Positions 11,109 through 19,349 of a stretch of DNA of 62,470 nt are shown in pieces. A program made the translations under genes and the position numbers. Source of the stretch: Symsagittifera roscoffensis (Eukaryota > Xenacoelomorpha > Acoela > Convolutidae). Below the pieces are notes generated by a model. The model had not been told where the DNA came from and did not search any database. It saw only the letters and a program-made list of their open reading frames with translations. The stretch lies in the NCBI RefSeq assembly GCF_963678635.1, contig NW_026971208.1, forward strand, positions 1 to 62,470, read 5' to 3'. Numbering within the stretch: position 1 is the first letter of the stretch; every line of letters begins with the position of its first letter.

Positions 11109-11339
11109 ATGCTCTTCTCTCAATCAGTTACTCAAATACTCATAAATTTTAAACATTTTTTTACAATACTTGAAACCTTTATAATATTTCTTTTTGATAT
11201 ACTTGAATCTTTTCTAATAATCCTAATCATTTTTTGTAACATTTTTTTAATTTTCTACACCATACTCGAACTATTCCTCCAACTTTCCAAAACCCTTGAT
11301 TATATCCACAGGTACGATTTATACAACTTGTCTAAATGA
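11109..11339 (+). CDS. Small hydrophobic ORF A
   Basis: A 76-residue ORF, almost entirely Phe/Ile/Leu in its central 50 residues, which predicts one or two membrane spans. Its TGA overlaps the ATG of the next ORF in an ATGA. No family is recognised. The stretch is T-rich within an otherwise A-rich element, and T-rich DNA translates to hydrophobic residues by default, so it may not be a real gene. The exact ATGA coupling with its neighbour argues in favour. Confidence 0.35.
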   Translation: MLFSQSVTQILINFKHFFTILETFIIFLFDILESFLIILIIFCNIFLIFYTILELFLQLSKTLDYIHRYDLYNLSK

Positions 11340-11524
11340 TACGAACAATTTTCAGTAGAACTGATATTTTTTTATTGTTTGTAATTTTCATAACATTTTT
11401 ATCATCCCTCATTTTGACCATATGTAAATGTATAAAGAAAGCAATCATCACATTTGCCCTAGCAACAATTTTTCTAATTATTTTTTTGGAAGAATATTAT
11501 AATAAACATAAACCTTCCCACTAA
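11336..11524 (+). CDS. Small hydrophobic ORF B
   Basis: A 62-residue ORF that starts inside the stop of the preceding ORF (ATGA at 11336-11339). It has two predicted membrane spans (about residues 12-32 and 38-50) separated by a short basic Cys/Lys loop. The size and layout resemble a viroporin or small fusion/transport protein, but nothing in the sequence proves a function. The following ORF opens six bases after its stop. Confidence 0.35.
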   Translation: MIRTIFSRTDIFLLFVIFITFLSSLILTICKCIKKAIITFALATIFLIIFLEEYYNKHKPSH

Positions 11525-11529
11525 AGTAA

Positions 11530-12663
11530 CAATTCAAAAATCCATCAAAAATTGCTACCCAACAGTCACAGAATCAGTCTTCACCGACATCATCCCAAGA
11601 TAACCCAACACCACCTTCAATTACTCAAAATCCTCAAACATCTACACGAATTTCTTTTCAAGACAATCCATACACTTTTGAAGAACGACACACTCGTTTA
11701 TCTGAACCACTAGAACCAGTTCAACGACAAGCACCTTTAAGTGAACCAACATATAACCTTTACCCAACAATACCACAAGAACTAAGTAGAATACGACATC
11801 TTAGTCAAAACCAAAACACAACAGAAATAAATAGACAAATTATACATCCTCGACGAAATAGAAATTTTCAAACTCCCCGAGTTCATTTTGAAATACCTCA
11901 ATCACCACCACAAAGCACTCCAGAAAATCCCACTGGTAATACACCAGAAACTCCTACACTTTTTTCACAACGAAGCACTTCAAGCCTACCCTCAGATTAC
12001 TTAGGTTCAACACCAAAATCTGAGCAAATACGTGAAAATCCTTTTAACCCCACAAACCAAACATCACGATTTCCATATTGGACTACACATTCATTCACAC
12101 AAGGTGAACCAAATTTAGTCAATGACCCCATAGATATTTCTACAGATACAACATCTTCATCATTACCCGAAACATTATCACTTCCATCAACACCATCAAT
12201 TAGTCAAATTTCACCAACCCCCTTTAACTTAACCTTTCCGAACAATCTCGATGCAAGATATCGAGAACAATCATTAACAAATATTCCTTTAAGATTAGAT
12301 TGGAATACATTCACAGCACCTCCACCATTATTCGGACAACATCAAGAAAGTAACCGCCTTCATAACTGGGCACTTAATAGATTACAATATCGCCAAGATA
12401 TTCACAACGATATCCGTGATCACAATATTCAAATACTCCAACAAAACAGTTTACAATTAAAGTTTGAAATCACAGTTAAGTTAAACAATATTACCCAACA
12501 TCCCTACCCATTAAACCCACCTAACATAACAGCTCAATCACTACCACCACCGTTTATAACTACTGAAGTAATATATAAATACGACAGATATACCAAAAAC
12601 ACAATTGGTTACATTACATTTTATAATCCATACTCAGGATTATCATACACATGTATATTCTAA
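11530..12663 (+). CDS. 377-codon ORF without an ATG, unknown protein
   Basis: The frame is open from just after a TAA at 11527 to a TAA at 12661, yet I find no in-frame ATG. The first ~230 residues are rich in Ser, Thr, Pro, Gln and Asn (disordered). The last ~130 look folded, with WNTF, HNWALNRLQYRQDIHNDI and a beta-rich end containing YITFYNPYSG. Base and codon composition match gag-pol. The 3' end overlaps the env start codon by 13 bases. Lack of a start implies expression by splicing from an upstream ATG, a non-AUG start, or fusion by frameshift to the tiny ORF before it. I do not recognise the family. Confidence 0.6.
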   Translation, partial: QFKNPSKIATQQSQNQSSPTSSQDNPTPPSITQNPQTSTRISFQDNPYTFEERHTRLSEPLEPVQRQAPLSEPTYNLYPTIPQELSRIRHLSQNQNTTEINRQIIHPRRNRNFQTPRVHFEIPQSPPQSTPENPTGNTPETPTLFSQRSTSSLPSDYLGSTPKSEQIRENPFNPTNQTSRFPYWTTHSFTQGEPNLVNDPIDISTDTTSSSLPETLSLPSTPSISQISPTPFNLTFPNNLDARYREQSLTNIPLRLDWNTFTAPPPLFGQHQESNRLHNWALNRLQYRQDIHNDIRDHNIQILQQNSLQLKFEITVKLNNITQHPYPLNPPNITAQSLPPPFITTEVIYKYDRYTKNTIGYITFYNPYSGLSYTCIF

Positions 12664-15267
12664 AATTATTAATTTTTCTCCAACTCCTTTTTCTAGTAAT
12701 CTCAAATCAAAACATAAACCCTTCCCCTCGTACAGGACCACAAGATTTATTAGTAACACATTACGATTGTGAAGAAAATGAACAAAAACACTGAATAAAT
12801 ATGCAATAAATCAAGTATCACAATGTGAAACAGAACCACAAGCTATAGAAACCACAGATGTAATAGCAACACTCTATTCAAAAGCCCGAGCAACAACAGT
12901 TACAGGTTATAAATTCACAGCAACATTTTCCGAAAAGAAAGTACATTGTTCACAAGTCTCGAACGGAAACAAAAACCGACTTGACCATGAATCATTCTAT
13001 CAGAGTAATATAGAACGTCTTTTACATCTCAATCCCGACGATTGTAAAAATGAATTACTTAGACTAAACATCACACAAAATAAAAACTCCGCAAGAAAGT
13101 TAGTTAATTTTCAAGTTTTTTCAGACTCTGTACATCAATCACAACTTGAAAGACACCAAGGACATATAAAACTAGACGAAAAATACCCGTATAACGGCGC
13201 ACACGGACGATTAACCTATGACCTACACGATAAACATTGGATACCACACATTGGTATAAATGACCCGTCAAACTGCAAAGCAGACACAAAAAATAAAGGA
13301 TAATCTAAACTACATTTTTTGATTGGAAAATACAACTCGAAAAAATACAACTAACACGAGATTTATCAGATAATACAATGATCTATCAAGGAATCCGATT
13401 ACCTTGTAAAAATGATCAAGGTTATTGCGACCCCACAACGAGAACACAAGCAACAATTGTTTGGTTCCCCGAAGATACATGTACAACATTTCAAGTAGCA
13501 AAAATACACGCTCGTATGATAAAATTTCACGAAAAATATTTTATACAATCAATTCCATATGAACAAGTCCATCCATCACGAAAACTAAGTTCTAATTTTA
13601 GAAACATAGACAATATAGAAAATAAATTGACACGTTTTCAAATATATCAAGAAACAGAACTTGCATGTAAATACAGGAATCCACTTCACAGAACACAATA
13701 CTCTGAAATATTAGTTGAATACGAAAAAGGATTCGACATGACCACTGGAAAAGTAAAAATCGACCCATATGCCACAGGTCATCCTCCAAACGAAGGAACA
13801 TCCTATATACCAGTTAATTTTGAAAAAAGCAACGGACAACCTGGTGGACATCTAAAACCCCATGACACCAGAAGCACACGCTTACAAGAATTATCACTAA
13901 TGAATACTACATATTTCGGTAATATCCACTATGATATTCATTTAGATATGAAACTAGATTATACAATTAGCCGAATTTTTCAAGAAATGTCACTCTCCGA
14001 ATTAGAAACACTACACCAACTATGCGAATTAGAACGAACACAAATATTACAATCACTTGCACTAGCAGTATTAAAAATACCCTATGCAGGATACTTATTA
14101 TCTGGAAATAGATCAAATTTTTTAGACTATGAAGGAAACATCTTATGGTTTTATACTTGTACTAAAAAAGTATCACCACTATACGTTTTTGAAGATAAAA
14201 GATGTTATAAAAGAATCCCTATCTTTTATAAGAATAAAGTACATTTCGTGGATACACTTTCACGAAGAACCTATTTCTGGGATACCGCAGTCCCATGTGG
14301 ATCAGAAAACAGCCACAATGTAGTACAACTAAACCCTGATGAAAATAAATATTATCTTCTCACTCCATATCCCACATTAATGCAATCACTCAAAAAATTT
14401 TCACCAGAAAGCATTCGCGCTATTGCTCGAAACCCAAATATAGACTTACAATCAATAGGAATCTATTCAAAATCAGATATTCAACATCACATTAGAACAC
14501 AACAATTCCAAGAATTATTAACACAAATGGACACTATACAAAGACAATCAATAGACCAAAATTTACGCAAACTTGCAGAAACCGCAGGATTTGCCGATAT
14601 CTACACGCAAGACTATAGCGGATATTTTAAAGACATTAAAGATTATATATATCTAAACGGTGAAAAATACCGTCCCCAAGATATATCACCAATTAACATT
14701 TTTAGCTTTGTTACACTCAAAAATGAGATCCTCGATTTTCTAGGATGGCCCTATTACATCTTAGAAAAATTGACTATTTTATACGCAATGTTTAACTTTA
14801 TTGGATTTCTTTTCTCACTTTTAAAAGGAATCTACAACACATGTGCTATACACACACAAGTAAACAGACAAGCAAGCGTAGCACGCATACTCTTTGCAGG
14901 ATTTTTTGGAATCTTTTCTACATCTATAAACAAAATTCTTTTAGACGCACAAATAAAAGAATATAACACAAAAATAGCAACACGACAAAATACATACGAC
15001 GAAGAACATAACAATGTAGACATAACGCCAACGGCACCACAATTACCACCCCTACCAAATAACCATCCACTATCCCTAGTCCCACGAAATTTTCGAAATT
15101 TAGCCATCACACATAATCCAAATTTTCGACTCACCACATCACAAAGTCCCATCCAACATATAATGACACACCAGTCACAAGATGATAATACTTATGAACA
15201 AATTATTGAACAACCCCATACCACCGCTTTTCAGTCTCAAAATAATCATTTTTTTAGCCCACGATGA
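12651..15267 (+). pseudogene. env: Envelope-like glycoprotein gene, frameshifted
   Basis: The gene begins at ATG 12651 with a clear signal peptide (MYILKLLIFLQLLFLVIS) and runs about 47 codons to a TGA at 12792. Coding continues in a second frame from 12782 to a TAA at 13301, and in a third from 13309; the long ORF 13378-15267 (629 residues) is the remainder. The ectodomain has many Cys and possible N-glycosylation sites. Hydrophobic spans at about 14764-14830 and 14875-14945 look like a membrane anchor region, followed by a Pro-rich tail. The early YDC, spaced-Cys pattern reminds me of glycoproteins shared by chuviruses and env-bearing retroelements; that is a tentative impression. The first break lies at an A5 run (12784-12788) and could be a sequencing error. 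The second lies in an LTR-like 25-mer. The stop overlaps the next ATG (ATGA). Confidence 0.7.
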
Positions 15268-15863
15268 GCCGCCAACTTGGATCACTACACCGATCAAATT
15301 CCCACCCAACCAATCTTACCTCCCCAATCCCAATAATACCACTTTTTGCTTTTCCGCCACCCGATTTTCCACCTAGTAATGTAACATCAGGCATGAATTC
15401 CGACACTAATTCACACATCTCAGTTTTATATTCCATCTCACAACTCAATAACCCAAATATTGAAACCCCCGATGAATTTGCCGACTCAGAACCATCCCCA
15501 TCCAATAATTTTCATAACTCTTCTAATTTTTCTCAACCCCCTTTTCAACCCATATTATCCAATAACCCTGACCCAATCACTCCCACACCCTCTTATGCTT
15601 CCCAAGTTACCCCAACCTACTCCTCATACCATTCTGACCAATCATCTCATTCTCCAGACACCCCCCGAATCTCCCCAGAGCTAGATAATTTTATTACCCT
15701 TCAACAACAACCCTACCACCTTAATACCCCAACCATAAACCAAATCTCCTCCACAATAAATTCATCCAACCCCCCTACCCCTACACCCTCTTCAAATTAT
15801 ACTGAATCATTAGCACCATCATCCACATCAACTGAATCTTCACTCAACACTAATAGAGCTTAA
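15264..15863 (+). CDS. Accessory gene, N-terminal Ser/Pro/Asn-rich part
   Basis: 199 codons starting in an ATGA overlap with the env stop, which suggests coupled reinitiation or a shared spliced message. The product is low in complexity: Ser, Pro, Thr and Asn dominate and no domain is visible. A TAA at 15861-15863 ends it, but the same frame then stays open without a stop to 17069. The real gene product may therefore be about 600 residues, with this part as a disordered N-terminus. Either this copy has a nonsense mutation or the stop is bypassed. No homologue recognised. Confidence 0.5.
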   Translation: MSRQLGSLHRSNSHPTNLTSPIPIIPLFAFPPPDFPPSNVTSGMNSDTNSHISVLYSISQLNNPNIETPDEFADSEPSPSNNFHNSSNFSQPPFQPILSNNPDPITPTPSYASQVTPTYSSYHSDQSSHSPDTPRISPELDNFITLQQQPYHLNTPTINQISSTINSSNPPTPTPSSNYTESLAPSSTSTESSLNTNRA

Positions 15864-17069
15864 CGCACTTTTAAAAGAAAGTTCCCCAACCATCCTTTCC
15901 CAGCAAAACCAGGAACAGCCCGTGAATACATCAACCACCCCAAGCATACTAACACAAAAGAATTTTTAGCCATCACCTTACCATCATTCCCACAATACAC
16001 CTTAAACACCCCCCACGACACTAACGAAACACGCAACTTTGTAGATGAATACGTTTTAATGCCCACTCTCTCTTGGACCTCATATTATCATTTTACTAAC
16101 CCTCTTTGCTTACCTTTATCTAACACTCACATCGATATAGAGCGAAATACGGACATGCTATATCGACTCACTACACCACTAACCGCTAGACAATTTACTT
16201 ACGTTGGATATAAAAAATCACTAAAAACACACACTGCACCTAGAGCTAACGAATATACACTCGAATACTATGATCACAACATCATCAGAGCTAACCAAGA
16301 TCAATTCTTAGACGACGATCGCTTCGCTAATCCACAAATTACCGAGAAATTTTTCATCAAGACACCATATATATTTACACTAAACATCTTCGACCGAAAG
16401 TTTGATCACATTATTTCAGAAGCACTAACAGACACACAAGCATACGAAAGTTTTAAAGAACGCTTCCAAATATTTTCACTAACCTTTCATTTCCTTGCAC
16501 CACACGAAAGAGATTTGCACTGCTCACACGATATTTTGTTGCGCACTAAACAAACCCACACATATAGTTATTATCGCTTCATCCAAAATCACTTTGACCT
16601 ACACACACCCTCTAGACAACCACACCATCGTTTTCAATTCATTAATTCCAAATACACTTCACCATTTTTCCTAAATTTCACATATTGCATTAAAGATACT
16701 AACCTTCATGGTATTCTTCGCAATTATGATCCCATAACCCAAATGTACATCTTCTGTCCCATCACCAAGACCTTCAACGCCGAAGAATCCCGACCCTTCC
16801 TTATCCCGCACGAGTTTGTACAACCTATAGAAATCCCAATTTTAGAATTCATCCACAACACTAAATTCAATCACAAATTATATAATCTAATCCAAAACAC
16901 ACCTTATGAGTTTGCAGTTGGCACTGAAGAACTAACCACTATCAAGGCACTCCAATTGCTTTGGCCACTGCTTCAGACTAAAAATATCATCCGCATCTTA
17001 GCTAAACTACTAACAACTTCAGAACTAATTCACGACATCTTCCCCCACGGTTTTTTCCCCGACGACTAA
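15864..17069 (+). CDS. Accessory gene, C-terminal folded part, unknown
   Basis: This continues the frame of 15264-15863 directly after the TAA, with the first in-frame ATG at 16059 (336 residues from there). The product is rich in aromatic residues, His and charged residues, with patches such as YYHFTNPLCLPL, FKERFQIFSLTFHFL and FVQPIEIPILEFIH. It lacks a signal peptide or membrane span, so it is probably cytosolic or nuclear. I recognise no catalytic motif. It ends at TAA 17067-17069, followed three bases later by a near-perfect splice donor. It may be an accessory factor of the element, unrelated to known retroviral genes as far as I can see. Confidence 0.5.
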   Translation, partial: RTFKRKFPNHPFPAKPGTAREYINHPKHTNTKEFLAITLPSFPQYTLNTPHDTNETRNFVDEYVLMPTLSWTSYYHFTNPLCLPLSNTHIDIERNTDMLYRLTTPLTARQFTYVGYKKSLKTHTAPRANEYTLEYYDHNIIRANQDQFLDDDRFANPQITEKFFIKTPYIFTLNIFDRKFDHIISEALTDTQAYESFKERFQIFSLTFHFLAPHERDLHCSHDILLRTKQTHTYSYYRFIQNHFDLHTPSRQPHHRFQFINSKYTSPFFLNFTYCIKDTNLHGILRNYDPITQMYIFCPITKTFNAEESRPFLIPHEFVQPIEIPILEFIHNTKFNHKLYNLIQNTPYEFAVGTEELTTIKALQLLWPLLQTKNIIRILAKLLTTSELIHDIFPHGFFPDD

Positions 17070-17070
17070 C

Positions 17071-17080
17071 AGGTAAGTAT
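17071..17080 (+). promoter_or_regulatory. Consensus splice donor after last ORF
   Basis: AGGTAAGTAT, preceded by C, matches the metazoan donor consensus. A pyrimidine-rich acceptor-like stretch ending in TTTTTAG lies near 17152-17159. Splicing here would put an intron in the 3' untranslated region of the element or be used by a read-through transcript. Confidence 0.45.
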
Positions 17081-18643
17081 GAATTAAATGAATATAACTA
17101 ACTAATTGAAATATTAAAAAACTCACCATACTTTATCCATGTTTTCCTTAGATTTTTAGCCTTCATCCGACGATCACCTACAAAAACCACAAAAAACAAA
17201 TAAAGATCGCAAATTTCATCAAACAGACTTCAACAATTCTATTAATCTCTTACACTTATAAATTTATAAATTTAATACCAATGCCGTAAATTCATTTCTA
17301 AAATTTTCCCCACAAGCAGTAAATCTAATTATGATGAAAATTTGTAACTTAAAATTCCCCCATAACTAGCAGTAAATTTCCAAATTCTATGCAGTAAATT
17401 AATAAAATGCAATTGCAGTACTAACCTTTTGATATTTTCATTCATTCGCACAGAAATTCTATCCACACTCGCACAGCTCGCCCACGAAGAATTGTTTAAA
17501 ATAATGAATTTTAGTTTCAAGTTTTCACACTCAACAACTCTAACATATAATAACATGTTTCAAACCTTCCTTTAACCCGGTTGGAAAGGAATCATATACT
17601 AAACAAAACTAACCAACGCAGCTTACTAAATACCACAAATCATAGAATAACAGCATGACTAAGAAAAGGAAACCAACGGTACCCAAACCGGATTAACCCA
17701 GTTTAAAACTGGATAATTTATTCTTTTGAAGACTATTATAAAGTCTAAGAAAGAAATAATAAAACACAAAAAAGTCGAAAGACAAACCCATACCACGAAC
17801 AATTTGCTTTTTGGAAAAAGGACATAACCAACAAGACATAAGAAAAACCACAACAAACCCAACATAAAACGTTGTCACATAACAGGACCCCTCATAAAAA
17901 ACCGCATGAAATCATACTCCCACTCCTTGCCTAACCCACCAGGAAGGACGTCCTGAGCATGCTCTATAGCCGGCCTAACCCACCGCGCTACATCCACGCT
18001 TTGTGACCACACCTCTATTTTTAATAAGAGCTACTCAAGTGTGAGTAACTCTTCAAAATAACCGAACTAAAACAAAAAGCTTTTGTGAAAACAACTAACT
18101 AAAATCATAATTAAAAAATATTAAACTAATAAATGTTTTATAAAATGTAAATTACATTATGTAATACATAGATCAGAATACAACACCAAGGACGAACATC
18201 TAAAGACAAAACGACCCCACTACGCTCGAGAGAGAATGGCCAACCACAATCGATATGCCACTCACAATCACAACTCAAAGGATTTAGAGTACGACTTGAC
18301 TTCGCAGAAAAGGACTTCATTGAACTAGACCAATGACCACCTCGATGTTCAAGTATACGTACAGATCCGAGTAACCAGGCATCCCCTCCACGCACAATCT
18401 CCACGCAGAACAGAAAAACCTGACATAGCAAACCATTCTGAAATCAGATTTGAGTTTGTTGCAAAGACTTAGTCGTTGTCACTAGAAGACACAACGTCTT
18501 ATGTCTCTAACTCCAGCTTCCTGGAACTTCTTCAATAAAAAGGAAACAGAAGAAATAAGATGTTCGCCAAACACCAACGTCCATCATCCATCCTTCGAAT
18601 TGCAGAAGAATTATTCTAAAAAACTCTGTAAAACCCGGATGGG
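17081..18643 (+). other. Long 3' noncoding region of the retroelement
   Basis: About 1.56 kb with no convincing coding frame. A GCAGTAAAT motif recurs at 17316, 17369 and 17391 (variant GCCGTAAAT at 17283). The short purine stretch GGATGGG directly before the 3' LTR (18637-18643) is the only polypurine-tract candidate and is weak. Confidence 0.5.
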
Positions 18644-19053
18644 TGGAACCTGATCTAAACTACATTTTATGATTGGATAAATTAGATATTTTACCAATGT
18701 AAAGTATTTAATATTAACCAATCATGATCCATCTAACTAACAACCCACTTATTTGTAAGTGCTGAAGTTACTTGTAATTTCAGCACCAGAGAGATTTGAA
18801 TTTAACTTAGAAATTAGTTGGACTCTCCCGAGCACTTCAGCAGCCGCAATAAACCAGTATACCCTAGATCTATTGAGCCTAGCAGAGACTAGTTAAACAA
18901 CCTGAGACTAGATAGTATAAGAGTAAGATTAGGATCGGTATTAGACTAAGAAGTTGCACGAATCTATCCGGCCGAAAATAAGATAGCGTGACGAGCAGAC
19001 GGTGTACCCTATCCGAAATTACTCTATGAGTTAACCAACTCGGTCCTAACTCA
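18644..19053 (+). repeat. 3' LTR (410 bp)
   Basis: Same length and ends as 182-591, with about three substitutions. AATAAA at 18848-18853. It is followed by TTACCC, which does not match the bases preceding the 5' LTR (TCCTA). Confidence 0.95.
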
Positions 19054-19155
19054 TTACCCGCACCGAGCGCCCATGTATCATAATCGATTATATTGCGATA
19101 ATATGGTCATTATCTATAAAATGACAAAATAATCGATTATAATCCATTAAAACGG

Positions 19156-19349
19156 TACGTAGCCAAACAAACTTTAAGAAGAGTATATTCTCCAAAACAT
19201 TGTTTAAAATTAATTTATTTTTGTTTGATAGACAAAAAAGGTCGTTTTTACTATATAAAATACCAACTATTTATTTAAAAACAACTTTTAAACGGGTTGC
19301 AAATTTTTTTTGGAGAATATATCCTTCTTAAAGTTTGTTGGGCTACGTA
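19156..19349. mobile_element. MITE with ~42-bp terminal inverted repeats
   Basis: The left end TACGTAGCC...CTCCAAAA is repeated inverted at the right end with about three mismatches over 44 bases. The ends read TA-CGTAGCC and GGCTACG-TA, consistent with a TA target duplication and a Tc1/mariner-type non-autonomous element. It is about 195 bp with no coding capacity and lies 102 bases beyond the LTR element. Confidence 0.7.

Larger units (their letters stand above)
182..19053 (+). mobile_element. Giant env-bearing Ty3/gypsy LTR retrotransposon (18.87 kb)
   Basis: This is a complete element bounded by two 410-bp LTRs that start TGGAACC and end TAACTCA. A primer-binding site lies two bases after the 5' LTR. 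The LTRs differ at about three positions, so the insertion is recent. The pol order protease, reverse transcriptase, RNase H, integrase with YLDD and a GPY/F module places it in Ty3/gypsy. Usual members are 5-9 kb; this one carries about 8 kb of extra sequence 3' of pol with an envelope and at least three other ORFs. The plus strand is A/C-rich and strikingly poor in G (about 10-12% in lines I counted), unlike the DNA to its right. Gag-pol is intact; env and the last gene are interrupted. The bases flanking the two LTRs do not form an obvious target-site duplication. Confidence 0.93.

Noticed and set aside
12784-12797. Programmed -1 ribosomal frameshift in env
   Set aside because: The A5 run is not in a proper X-XXY-YYZ register, and a second break downstream needs more than one shift. 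An indel or read error is simpler.
18138-18431. 97-codon minus-strand frame in the 3' noncoding part of the retroelement
   Set aside because: No domain, no similarity to other element genes, and the composition looks random.
19072-19142. AT-rich near-palindrome (ATAATCGATTAT repeated) next to the 3' LTR as a replication origin
   Set aside because: Low complexity and short; no supporting context.
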